64,000 nucleotides of DNA, from assembly GCA_036265385.1 (NCBI GenBank), contig DATAPD010000025.1:124001-188000 (forward strand). The letters run 5' to 3'. A model generated the notes under the pieces. The model did no database searches. It was given only the letters and a program-made list of their open reading frames with translations, and was not told the DNA's origin. The DNA comes from DATAPD01 sp036265385. GTDB lineage: Bacteria; Acidobacteriota; Terriglobia; Terriglobales; Acidobacteriaceae. Of the stretch, positions 31,557 through 40,593 are shown piece by piece. Position 1 is the first letter of the stretch; each line of letters starts with the position of its first letter. Both the position numbers and the translations under genes were made by a program.

Positions 31557-34292
31557 ATGCGAATTATGGCCCCTGTGGAGCTAACGGGAGCGCGACGTTG
31601 TGCGCTTCTTTTCGCCGTCCTGTTCGTTTGCGTATTCCCACTTACCGCAGCTTCTCCGGAATTTTCGAACCGACCAGGCGATCCCCTGCCACAGGACGCC
31701 GGAGTGCCGGGACTTCGAGAGACACTGCGCGAGTTGAATACGACGGCGCGACTGATGCAGACGGTGGCTCATCCTGACGATGAAGACGGGGGGATGCTGA
31801 CGCTCGAGGCGCGTGGCAGGGGTACCACGGTTCTACTTCTGACACTGAACCGCGGAGAAGGCGGACAGAATAAGGTTGGAAGCAATCTGTTCGATGTTTT
31901 AGGTGTCTTGCGCACTCTTGAACTGCTGGGAGCCGACCAGTATTACGGAGTTGAGCAGAGATTCACGCGGGTGGCGGATTTCGGATTCTCGAAGAAAGCT
32001 GAAGAGACCTTCGACAAGTGGGGCGGACATGACGTTGCCCTCGGCGATATGGTGCGGGTGATCCGCACGTTCCGGCCTGACGTGCTGGTTTCACGATTCA
32101 GTGGAACGGAGCGGGACGGGCATGGGAATCACCAGGCGGCCGGATTATTGACGAAAGAGGCATTTCGCGCGGCGGCAGATCCGAATCGATTCCCTGAGCA
32201 GATTGCGGCTGGGCTGCTGCCATGGCAGGCCAAAAAAGTTTATGCGGGTAACGTGTGCGGATTTTTTGCTTCCAACTGCGCGGCGGAAAATTACACGGTC
32301 AAACTGAATACAGGTCAGCCCGATGACGTGATCGGGTCCTCGCCAATTCAGTTCGCGATGCAAGGATTACGACATCAGCTCTCTCAGGGCGCGGCAAACT
32401 GGACGGTCGAGCCCGGAGATCGATTCACTTATTACAAGTTGATCGATTCAGTGAGTCCACCAAAGCTGGATGCAGAAGGACACGAGAAGGATCTATTCGA
32501 CGGAATCGATACGACCATCACGGGCCTAGCCGGTCGGCTAGGTTCCGAAGAAGCGACAGTTCCCTTCCTGCGACCCGGGCTGAAAGAAATGCAATCGTCG
32601 GTGGACGAAGCGACGAAGCTCGCGGAGAAGGGTCCGCAGGACGCTGCCGTGCCGCTTTTGAAGGGCCTGAAGGCGACGCGCGTGCTGATCGGCCAATTGC
32701 AGAACGCGAAGTTATCTCCCGCGAACGCTCGTGAACTACTGACGAACCTGCGGACCAAAGAAGAACAATTCGAAACAGCAGCCAACCTGGCTGTCGGGTT
32801 GAAATGCAACGCAGTGGTGGACAGCAACCCAGCACTGCCTGCAGAGCATGCGTTCATGGCCGTGCCGGGACAATCTTTCACGGTCACCATGACGCTCGAA
32901 AACCCAGGCAAGAAGAGTTTGCGGATCACGGAAATCCAGACCGATGTTCCGAAGGGTTGGCGCACGGCACTGGTATCGCCACCGATAACGTCTCTGGCTG
33001 CGGGCGCGAAGGCGAGTGTGCAATTTCGCGTGAATGTGGCGGAGGACGCGTCCTACACACGACCGTACTGGCACCGCGATAATCCTGAGGTCGAAAGCAT
33101 CAACAAGATCGATCAGCCGAGCTATGCCGGCTTGGCGCTGCCTCCTCCACCGGTACGTACCCACGTGAAGTATGAAGTGGACGGACTTGAAAGCACGATG
33201 CTTGGGGTTGTCATGGCGCGTTACCGGGATCCTGAAGCCGGAGAACTGAAGCGTCCGGTTGCTGTGGCGCCACCTCTTTCCGTCGCTTTGGATCCGACTA
33301 CTCAAGTCATTGCGGTAGGCCAGAATAAAGCGACGACGATCAAGGTTGCAGCGACGAGCAATCTGCCAGGAGAAAATCAGACAGTCGTCAGACTGGAGTT
33401 GCCGAAGGGATGGATGGCAGAGCCAGCCAGTCAGAAATTGGCGCTGACCGGAGGAGCAGAGGCACGGGAAGTTGAATTTCGTGTGTCGCCAGAAAATCAA
33501 AGAGAAGGACGTTACCAGATTAAGGCAACGCTCGAATATCAAGGGAAGCGTTACGGCGAAGGCTATTCGGTCGTCACACGAGCGGACCTGGCGACCTTCT
33601 ATTACTACCAGCCTGCAATGCAGCGGGTCAGCATAGTGAACGTGAAGGTGCCGGGTGATCTGCGCGTTGGATATGTCATGGGGGCAGGCGATGAGATTCC
33701 GACCGTGCTCCAGCAGGTGGGGCTGAACGTTACGCTTGTTCCTGCAGACAAACTGGCGAGCGAAGATCTCAACAAGTATCAGACCATCGTTTTAGGGATT
33801 CGCGCCTACGACACGCAACCGGAAGTGGCGAAGAACAATGCGCGCTTGCTGGAGTTCGTAAAGAATGGCGGCACGCTGCTCGTCCAATACAACACGGGCG
33901 TGAGCGATTTCAATGGCGGGCATTTCACGCCGTATCCGGCACAATTGAGCCGCGCGAGAGTGTCCGTCGAGGATGCACCGGTTGAGATTTTGGCGCCGCA
34001 GGCGAGCGTGTTCCATGTTCCGAATGAAATTACGGCAAAAGATTTCGATGGCTGGGTGCAGGAACGTGGCCTCTACTTCATGGACACATGGGATGAGCAT
34101 TTTCAGCCATTGCTGTCATGTCACGATCCGGGAGAGTCCGCGCAAAAGGGCGGCTTGTTGATGACGCAATATGGCCAGGGGACCTACATCTACAGTGGAT
34201 ACGCGTTCTTCCGACAGTTACCAGCAGGAGTTCCGGGGGCGGTGCGGCTGTATGTGAATCTGTTGACGGCGGGAAAGAGCCGTAGTCAGTAG
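31557..34292 (+). CDS. Giant secreted PIG-L/LmbE deacetylase-like protein with C-terminal domains
   Basis: ATG 31557 chosen (a TTG at 31494 extends it without benefit); ribosome site weak. The 911-residue protein has a signal peptide (ALLFAVLFVCVFPLTAAS), an LmbE domain (about 55-290) with AHPDDED (zinc ligands at 72-75) and RDGHGNHQAAG (second histidine pair), then an NEW3-like beta domain (about 440-560, with LRITEIQTDVPKGW), further beta domains and a C-terminal ThuA/glutamine-amidotransferase-like domain (about 700-905; NGGTLLVQYNTG). It probably removes N-acetyl groups from an extracellular amino sugar. The three-part fusion is unusual for a small deacetylase family. Confidence 0.85.
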   Translation: MRIMAPVELTGARRCALLFAVLFVCVFPLTAASPEFSNRPGDPLPQDAGVPGLRETLRELNTTARLMQTVAHPDDEDGGMLTLEARGRGTTVLLLTLNRGEGGQNKVGSNLFDVLGVLRTLELLGADQYYGVEQRFTRVADFGFSKKAEETFDKWGGHDVALGDMVRVIRTFRPDVLVSRFSGTERDGHGNHQAAGLLTKEAFRAAADPNRFPEQIAAGLLPWQAKKVYAGNVCGFFASNCAAENYTVKLNTGQPDDVIGSSPIQFAMQGLRHQLSQGAANWTVEPGDRFTYYKLIDSVSPPKLDAEGHEKDLFDGIDTTITGLAGRLGSEEATVPFLRPGLKEMQSSVDEATKLAEKGPQDAAVPLLKGLKATRVLIGQLQNAKLSPANARELLTNLRTKEEQFETAANLAVGLKCNAVVDSNPALPAEHAFMAVPGQSFTVTMTLENPGKKSLRITEIQTDVPKGWRTALVSPPITSLAAGAKASVQFRVNVAEDASYTRPYWHRDNPEVESINKIDQPSYAGLALPPPPVRTHVKYEVDGLESTMLGVVMARYRDPEAGELKRPVAVAPPLSVALDPTTQVIAVGQNKATTIKVAATSNLPGENQTVVRLELPKGWMAEPASQKLALTGGAEAREVEFRVSPENQREGRYQIKATLEYQGKRYGEGYSVVTRADLATFYYYQPAMQRVSIVNVKVPGDLRVGYVMGAGDEIPTVLQQVGLNVTLVPADKLASEDLNKYQTIVLGIRAYDTQPEVAKNNARLLEFVKNGGTLLVQYNTGVSDFNGGHFTPYPAQLSRARVSVEDAPVEILAPQASVFHVPNEITAKDFDGWVQERGLYFMDTWDEHFQPLLSCHDPGESAQKGGLLMTQYGQGTYIYSGYAFFRQLPAGVPGAVRLYVNLLTAGKSRSQ

Positions 34293-34424
34293 TCAGGAGT
34301 CAGTAACCAGTGGCCAGTGATCGGTGGTCGGTGATCTTGGGGCAGTGTCGAGGCCAGTGGTCACCAAGAACGTCGTCCGTCGTTGGTCGTCCGCAAGCCG
34401 CCTCAGGGTGACACGCATTTGCCG

Positions 34425-35903
34425 ATGAAAGAAATTTCCCAAAATCATGCACCTGCGACGGGACTGGTCCGGGAGATAGGGCTGGGCGAAGCGACTGCGC
34501 TGAACATGATCGACATGATCGGCGTGGGGCCGTTCATTACGATGCCGCTCATTGTCGGAGCCATGGGTGGTCCGCAGGCGATGCTGGGATGGTTTCTGGG
34601 AGCGTTGCTGGCAGTTTGCGACGGACTGGTATGGGCGGAGTTAGGAGCGGCCATGCCTGGGTCGGGTGGTTCCTACCGCTACTTAAAGGAGATCTACGGT
34701 CCGAAGAAATTCGGGAGGCTGATTTCTTTTCTTTTTATCTGGCAGCTATCGTTCAGTGCTCCGTTGTCGATTGCATCGGGTGCGGTAGGGTTGTCGCAAT
34801 ATGCCTCATACTACTGGACGGGATTCGAGCAGGTGTGGGCATCCCGGCAAGTAGTTTTGCCGCTGCCGTGGTTGGGTAATTTGGAGGTTCGCTGGGTTGT
34901 GATGCCGGCGACTTTTCTGGCCATTGGAGCACTGGGGCTGGCCGTTGTCTTGCTTTATCGGCGGATCGGGGCAATTGGCAAGCTTTCGCGGCTATTGTGG
35001 GTTGGAGTACTGGGTGCGATCGCATGGATTATTTTTGCGGGCCTTACGCACTTTGATCCGAAAAGGGCGTTCGATTTTCCACCTGGAGCATTTCAGCTGT
35101 CGCGCAGTTTTTTCCACGGTTTAGGTGGCGCGATGCTGATTGCCGCCTACGATTATTGGGGTTATTACAACGTTTGTTTTCTGGGGGATGAAATCAAGGA
35201 TCCGGGAAAGAACATTCCTCGAGCGTTATTGCTTTCCATTGGGCTGGTGGCGTGTCTATATATAGTGATGAATGTCAGCATCCTGGCAGTCGTGCCTTGG
35301 CAAGAGGTATCGGCTGCGGGAGAGCGGCACAGCGCTTTGTACGTGGTCTCAATCTTCATGGAACGCATTTATGGAACGTGGGCAGCAAAGATCGTAAGCG
35401 CCCTGGTGATCTGGACGGCATTCGCGTCAGTATTTTCGTTACTGCTCGGATATTCCCGCGTTCCGTATGCGGCCGCGGTTGACGGAAATTATTTTCGAGC
35501 ATTCGCCAAGGTTCATCCTAAATATCACTTCCCGTATGTGTCGTTGCTGGCGCTGAGCGCCGTCGCAGCGCTCTTCAGCTTTTTGCGATTGGCCGACCTG
35601 ATTGCGGCACTGGTGGTGATTCGAATCACGCTGCAGTTTTTGGTACAAGCGGTCGGGATGATCGTGTTGCGAATACAAAAGCCTGACATGGAGAGGCCCT
35701 TCCGGATGTGGATCTATCCCGTACCAGCACTGCTGACGATTACGGGATATCTTTTTATCCTTTTCGGACGAGCGAACTTCGCAAAAGAAATTCGCTATGC
35801 GGTGGTGATCCTGGTGGTCGGCATTGCGATCTTCCTGGTGCGTGCATGGAAAGAGGGTGCGTGGCCATTCACAGGGGCAGAAGGGTTAGTGGAACAGGGT
35901 TGA
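34425..35903 (+). CDS. APC-family amino-acid permease
   Basis: About 492 residues from ATG 34425 (no clear ribosome site; an earlier start is possible). It has about twelve transmembrane helices and the first-helix motif NMIDMIGVGPFITMPL and GSGGSYRYL typical of amino-acid/polyamine/organocation transporters. It moves an amino acid or amine into the cell. The next gene, an MFS protein, starts three bases after its stop, so both share one transcript. Substrate unknown. Confidence 0.9.
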   Translation: MKEISQNHAPATGLVREIGLGEATALNMIDMIGVGPFITMPLIVGAMGGPQAMLGWFLGALLAVCDGLVWAELGAAMPGSGGSYRYLKEIYGPKKFGRLISFLFIWQLSFSAPLSIASGAVGLSQYASYYWTGFEQVWASRQVVLPLPWLGNLEVRWVVMPATFLAIGALGLAVVLLYRRIGAIGKLSRLLWVGVLGAIAWIIFAGLTHFDPKRAFDFPPGAFQLSRSFFHGLGGAMLIAAYDYWGYYNVCFLGDEIKDPGKNIPRALLLSIGLVACLYIVMNVSILAVVPWQEVSAAGERHSALYVVSIFMERIYGTWAAKIVSALVIWTAFASVFSLLLGYSRVPYAAAVDGNYFRAFAKVHPKYHFPYVSLLALSAVAALFSFLRLADLIAALVVIRITLQFLVQAVGMIVLRIQKPDMERPFRMWIYPVPALLTITGYLFILFGRANFAKEIRYAVVILVVGIAIFLVRAWKEGAWPFTGAEGLVEQG

Positions 35904-35906
35904 TAC

Positions 35907-37181
35907 ATGGCTGACGTCGTAAAAGTTCCGACTCCGGAAAGCATCGCGCAACAGCCGCGCGGTATGTCGGCATGGACTCCTTTGCGGGAGCCGCTATTCC
36001 GGACTTTGTGGATCGCGTCAGTCGTCTCTTATAGCGGAACATGGATGCAAAACGTGGGTGCCGGATGGCTGATGACACAGCTAACGTCGTCGCCCTTCAT
36101 GGTGAGTCTTGTACAAGCTGCGATGGCGTTGCCGGTGTTCCTCGTTATTCTTCCGGCCGGAGCTCTGGCCGATATGGTGGACCGGCGAAGATTTCTGCTC
36201 GCCACGCAAGGCTGGATGGTGCTTGCGTCCGGGACGCTTGGCATCCTGACACTGACGAGCTGTATGAGTCCGTGGGTGTTGGTGCTGTTCACGTTCCTGC
36301 TTGGACTCGGGGCGGTGATGAATGATCCGGCGTGGCAGGCTATTACGCCCGAGGTGGTGTCGAACGAACAACACGCGGCAGCCGTGGCATTGAATTCGGC
36401 TGGGTTCAACGTTGCCAGGTCGGTTGGTCCGGCGTTAGGTGGCGCGGTGGTAGCGGCGACGGGTTCGGGATGGGCATTTCTGTTGAACGCGGTTTCATTT
36501 TTCGGAGTTATTTATTTTCTGTATCGCTGGAAACGTACACCGCATGCAGTCGAACACACGGAAGGTGTACACGATGCGATCCTGCGTGGCTTCCGGTACG
36601 TAAAGGGGTCGGCATTAGCAAAGTCTGTATTAATTCGCACGGGAGCGTTCAGCATCGCGGCGAGTTCGATGCTTGCTTTGTTGCCGGTGATTGCTCAGCC
36701 GCACGGTCCAAGTGGTTACGGGTTGTTGCTGGCGAGTTTCGGAGTGGGAGCATTAACGGGAGCCGCTCTGTTGCCGCGTATACGGGCGAAGGTTTCCATT
36801 GATGGGCTCGTGGCTGGAGCAGTGGTGGTCTTTGCCGTTGCGACGTTTGCAAGCGGGCGAGTGCAGGAATTCAGCTCGTTGTGCATCGTCATGGTGATCG
36901 CCGGGTTAGCATGGATCGGTATCCTGGCATGCCTGAATGTAACGGCGCAGACGATGTGTCCGTCGTGGATGCGGGCGCGAGCTTTATCGATGTACCTGCT
37001 TGTACTGCAGGGCGGAATGGCGATAGGCAGCGCGGTTTGGGGAGCGTTGGCCAGCCGTTATGGCGTGCCGAATGCACTACTGGGCGCGTCGGTGGCGCTG
37101 GTACTTGGGTTGTCCACAGTAAAACGGCACCGGCTTACTGGTCGCGATTTGGAGTTGGCTCCAGCCGTAGTCCGCGATTAG
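35907..37181 (+). CDS. MFS transporter (EntS-like efflux type)
   Basis: A 424-residue protein with twelve predicted helices; the loop after helix 2 reads LADMVDRRR, the MFS signature. It resembles the MFS_3/enterobactin-exporter type. The ATG begins three bases after the permease stop, so translation is probably coupled. An importer with an exporter suggests exchange or detoxification; the cargo is unknown. Confidence 0.88.
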   Translation: MADVVKVPTPESIAQQPRGMSAWTPLREPLFRTLWIASVVSYSGTWMQNVGAGWLMTQLTSSPFMVSLVQAAMALPVFLVILPAGALADMVDRRRFLLATQGWMVLASGTLGILTLTSCMSPWVLVLFTFLLGLGAVMNDPAWQAITPEVVSNEQHAAAVALNSAGFNVARSVGPALGGAVVAATGSGWAFLLNAVSFFGVIYFLYRWKRTPHAVEHTEGVHDAILRGFRYVKGSALAKSVLIRTGAFSIAASSMLALLPVIAQPHGPSGYGLLLASFGVGALTGAALLPRIRAKVSIDGLVAGAVVVFAVATFASGRVQEFSSLCIVMVIAGLAWIGILACLNVTAQTMCPSWMRARALSMYLLVLQGGMAIGSAVWGALASRYGVPNALLGASVALVLGLSTVKRHRLTGRDLELAPAVVRD

Positions 37182-37216
37182 GCTTGGCAAAGCTGCATCA
37201 GCAAATGGGAGGCGTA

Positions 37217-37780
37217 ATGAAAAAGCTTCTGACGATGATTACGTTGCTTTGTGCAGTACCGGTCGTGTCTGGACAGGCCATGCCAAAACCGACGGAAGAG
37301 CGCCGGACGATCACCCAAGTGCTAGACCGGTCTGTTAGCAACATGGAGCGAGAGTTCACGCCAGCAGCGGAAGCTATGCCGGAAGAAAAATATGGATTTG
37401 TTCCGAAAGAGGGTGAGTTCAAGAAGGTGCGCACCTTCGGGGAGCAGATCCGACACGTAGCAGCAGCGAACTATGAGTTTGGAGCGGCGATCCTTGGAGA
37501 AAAACCGCCAGTCGATGTGAACGGGGAAAGCGGGCCGGAGTCGATCAAGAGCAAGGCTGAGATTTTGAAATTTCTGGCCGATTCGTTTGTATACGTGCAC
37601 AAAGCGATCAATTCCATCACAGATCAGAACGTTGTAGAGCTGATCCAGAGCCCGTTTGGGGAGGGCAAAGTAACTCGACTGGGCATGGCAACGCTAACCG
37701 TTGGGCATGGATTCGATCATTATGGGCAGATGGTGGTGTATCTGCGGATGAACGGGATTGTCCCGCCGGCAAGCCGTTAG
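37217..37780 (+). CDS. Secreted DinB-family protein (paralogue B)
   Basis: A 187-residue product from ATG 37217 (GGGAGG seven bases upstream) with a signal peptide (to about SGQAMP) and the same motifs in the same order as 19155-19715 (VSNMEREFTPAAEAMPEEK, FGEQIRHVAAANY, VGHGFDHYGQM, NGIVPPASR). By eye the two are around 60 % identical outside the signal. It lies downstream of the permease-MFS pair and overlaps the 3' end of thrB by four bases convergently. Confidence 0.85.
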   Translation: MKKLLTMITLLCAVPVVSGQAMPKPTEERRTITQVLDRSVSNMEREFTPAAEAMPEEKYGFVPKEGEFKKVRTFGEQIRHVAAANYEFGAAILGEKPPVDVNGESGPESIKSKAEILKFLADSFVYVHKAINSITDQNVVELIQSPFGEGKVTRLGMATLTVGHGFDHYGQMVVYLRMNGIVPPASR

Positions 37781-38733
37781 CGACGAGATGCTTGGGCGAT
37801 CGCAGGTTTCATCAGATCGCGAGCGCCACGTAAAGTTATTTCGGTTGAGATCAGTTCCCCGGCGAGCTTGTTTTTGCGCAGGTGATTGGCAATGCGAGCC
37901 GCCGCTTTCTTTTGCGATGCTTTTGGTTCGAGGAAAACAAGAACCGATGGCCCGGCACCGCTGAGCGCAACGCCAAGTACTTCTCCTTCGCCTGCGAGTT
38001 CCTGCAAGGCTGGCAATAGAGGGCACAGTGGCGCGCGGTAAGGCTGATGGATTCGGTCGTCGAGCGCTCCGCGCAGAAGGTCTGGCCTTCCCTGTGTGAA
38101 TGCACAGAGCAACAGCATCGAATTCTGAACGTTTGTGACCGTATCAGCGCGGGAGTAGGTCGCTGGTAAAACCCCGCGGGCCTTTTCGGTTGAAAGCGGT
38201 TCCGGGGGCACAGCCAAGAGTAGGGGCCACTTTCCTTTTGGCTTGATGCAAGCCACTTGCGCTTCGACATCCGTTTCCATCCGAGCAACGGTGAGTCCAC
38301 CCATCCAACAAGCAGAGGCATTGTCGGGATGATGTTCGCGGCGAGAGGCCTCGCCGACGATTCGATCATCCGACCATTTCAAGTTGCCGAAGTGAACGGC
38401 GAGAGCGATACCAGCGACGCGAGCGGCGGCAGAAGAACCAAATCCCTTACCAATGGGAAACTCGTTATGAATGCGCAGCGAAAGCGGAATGGGCTTTTTG
38501 CCTTCCGTCGTGAGAACGTCGCGATAGGTTTCGAGTATGAGGTGATTTTCCACGCGTCTGCAAATCTCCACATCTCGTCCTGTGGCGGAGATTTCATTCT
38601 GCTCCGAAATTTCAACGGTAATCTTCAAGTAAAGGTTGAAGGCGATGGCGGCGGCGTCGAAAGCTGGGCCGAGGTTGGCGGACGTCGCTGGAAGCTCGAG
38701 ACGAAGAGAGCGGGATCGGCTGTTCGATTGCAT
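37777..38733 (-). CDS. thrB: Homoserine kinase
   Basis: A 318-residue GHMP kinase: the N-terminal PATSANLGPAFDAAAI and the ATP loop IGKGFGSSAAARVAG (about 94-108) are those of ThrB, which phosphorylates homoserine on the way to threonine. Canonical enzymes have PGFDALG at 22-28, here PAFDAAAI, a mild change. The start is 3 bases after the thrC stop, so thrC-thrB form an operon, the expected pathway pair. No hom gene is nearby. Confidence 0.92.
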   Translation of the reverse strand: MQSNSRSRSLRLELPATSANLGPAFDAAAIAFNLYLKITVEISEQNEISATGRDVEICRRVENHLILETYRDVLTTEGKKPIPLSLRIHNEFPIGKGFGSSAAARVAGIALAVHFGNLKWSDDRIVGEASRREHHPDNASACWMGGLTVARMETDVEAQVACIKPKGKWPLLLAVPPEPLSTEKARGVLPATYSRADTVTNVQNSMLLLCAFTQGRPDLLRGALDDRIHQPYRAPLCPLLPALQELAGEGEVLGVALSGAGPSVLVFLEPKASQKKAAARIANHLRKNKLAGELISTEITLRGARDLMKPAIAQASRR

Positions 38734-38736
38734 CGG

Positions 38737-40092
38737 TTAGCCAGTTTTCTCCGCGTCTTCCAGAATTTTTACGAGCGCGCGGACTTCGGGATCAAGAACG
38801 ATCGGTGCGCGCTGCTGGGATTTGAGAACGGCAGACTCCTGTTCGTGTGCGGAATCTTTGAACAGCTCACCGCGGTGGAACTTGATGGTGAAGTCGGGGT
38901 CTTTGAGAACGTGCCCCGTAAGAATAAGGACGATCTTTTCGTGGGCCCTCACGAACCCTGAGCGGACAAGCTTCTTGAGGCCTGCGAGCGTGACAGCTGA
39001 GGCGGGCTCACAACCAATGCCGTCCGAGCCGATCTCAGACTTGGCCAAAGCGATCTCAACCTCTGAGACTTCCTCGCAAAGACCGCCGGTGGCTTCAAGA
39101 ACGCGGACTGCCTTCTTCCATGAAGCGGGGTTTCCGATGCGAATGGCGGTCGCAAAAGTGTCCGCTACGACAGGATCCATTTTCTTGCCAGCGTGCTCGC
39201 GAAGGCTGCGATAAAGAGGATTGGCGCCGTGTGCCTGGATAATCGAAAGCTTTGGAAGACTCGAAATGAGGCCCAGTTCTTTCATCTCGAGAAGCGCTTT
39301 GCCAAGGGCGGAAGAGTTTCCGAGGTTCCCGCCGGGCACAATGATGTGGTCGGGAACTTCCCAATTGAGTTGCTCCATCAGTTCAATTGCGATGGTCTTC
39401 TGGCCTTCGAGGCGGAACGGGTTCACGGAATTCAGCAAGTACACCGGCGCTTGTTTCACGAGATCTGTCAGTAGGCGCAAGCAGCCATCGAAGTCTGTTC
39501 GTAGTTGGCAAGTGAGCGCGCCATAATCGAGAGATTGCGAAAGCTTGCTCCATGAGATCTTCCCTTCCGGGATTACGACCAGGCTCTTCATTCCCCCGCG
39601 GGAGGCGTATGCAGCCATGGATGCGCTCGTGTTTCCTGTTGAGGCGCACGCGACCCAGCTGAAACCGGCCTGCTTGGCGAACGAGGCTGCGACGGTCATT
39701 CCGTTGTCTTTGAACGATCCGGTTGGGTTCATTCCCTGGTGCTTGGCGAGAAGGGTGTCGACTCCAGAAGAGCGAGCACAACGTGGAAGATCGTAAAGAG
39801 GAGTATTCCCCTCACGAATGGTGATGGCAGTATCCCAGTCTCCAAGTTCAGGCAGCAGGTCTCGAAAACGCCAAACGCCGCTCTGATCGAGAGAGTTGCT
39901 GGAAAATCTCCGTTCGCGCCAAAAACTTTTCAGAGTGGCAGGGTCCGGCGCGAGATTCGCCCAGGAAGGAAAAAACACTTCAAGGAGATCTCCGCAATCT
40001 GGGCAGCGAAAATCCTGGCTGGCTGATTCGCGGGCGGCTCCGCACTGAATGCAGCGGAGCCGAAATGTTGGTGTGATGGCAGATGTCGTCAT
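38737..40092 (-). CDS. thrC: Threonine synthase with N-terminal zinc ribbon
   Basis: A 451-residue PLP enzyme that converts O-phosphohomoserine to threonine. An N-terminal rubredoxin-like ribbon (C14, C17, C30, C33: CIQCG...CPDCG) precedes the catalytic domain. The PLP lysine lies in NPTGSFKDNGM and the phosphate loop in PGGNLGNS. It heads the thrC-thrB operon; the start is supported by position and length. The two genes supply the last steps of threonine synthesis. Confidence 0.95.
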   Translation of the reverse strand: MTTSAITPTFRLRCIQCGAARESASQDFRCPDCGDLLEVFFPSWANLAPDPATLKSFWRERRFSSNSLDQSGVWRFRDLLPELGDWDTAITIREGNTPLYDLPRCARSSGVDTLLAKHQGMNPTGSFKDNGMTVAASFAKQAGFSWVACASTGNTSASMAAYASRGGMKSLVVIPEGKISWSKLSQSLDYGALTCQLRTDFDGCLRLLTDLVKQAPVYLLNSVNPFRLEGQKTIAIELMEQLNWEVPDHIIVPGGNLGNSSALGKALLEMKELGLISSLPKLSIIQAHGANPLYRSLREHAGKKMDPVVADTFATAIRIGNPASWKKAVRVLEATGGLCEEVSEVEIALAKSEIGSDGIGCEPASAVTLAGLKKLVRSGFVRAHEKIVLILTGHVLKDPDFTIKFHRGELFKDSAHEQESAVLKSQQRAPIVLDPEVRALVKILEDAEKTG

Positions 40093-40127
40093 TCAAGCAG
40101 CGGACCGGTAGAGCTCGTCCTTACAGG

Positions 40128-40592
40128 TTAGCGCAAATACTTGTCGGTACCGGTCATCCAATCGGCCCGAGGTGGATTGAACACATCGAAGTCTACCGTA
40201 TCTTCGAGCGCTTCTGCTTTGTGAGGCATGTTCGGGGGAATCGTGAGGACTTCGCCGGCGTTTACTACGATGATCTTGCCATCGATCCAGAACTTGAGCG
40301 CCCCTTCCGCTATGAAGGTGACCTGCTCGTTGGGATGACTGTGTTCCGGAACGATGCATCCCTTCTTCAGCAGCACACGGGCGAGCATGACATTCTGCCC
40401 CACAACGAAGTGACGGCCGAGCAGAGGGTTGAGCTCCTCGACGGGAACGGAATCCCACGGGATGTAACGAAGTTCCGCGTTGCGCTTTTTGCGCGAGACG
40501 GTATTACTCAGAGCGACTTTGCTGGAAGCAGTGGTCTTCTTAGCGGATGGTTTTTTAGTAGAGCTCTTGGACATGATTTTTTTCTTCTTCAT
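40128..40592 (-). CDS. Cupin protein with lysine-rich N-terminus
   Basis: A 154-residue protein: residues 1-35 are Lys/Ser/Ala-rich and disordered, followed by a cupin barrel (about 45-145) with HSHPNEQVTF (histidine ligands) and PPNMPHKAE. The ATG lies one base after the stop of the amidohydrolase (TGAAATG); an in-frame ATG seven codons on is the alternative. It is co-transcribed with the amidohydrolase. Role unknown; the positively charged tail could bind nucleic acid or membrane. Confidence 0.7.
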   Translation of the reverse strand: MKKKKIMSKSSTKKPSAKKTTASSKVALSNTVSRKKRNAELRYIPWDSVPVEELNPLLGRHFVVGQNVMLARVLLKKGCIVPEHSHPNEQVTFIAEGALKFWIDGKIIVVNAGEVLTIPPNMPHKAEALEDTVDFDVFNPPRADWMTGTDKYLR

Positions 40593-40593
40593 T

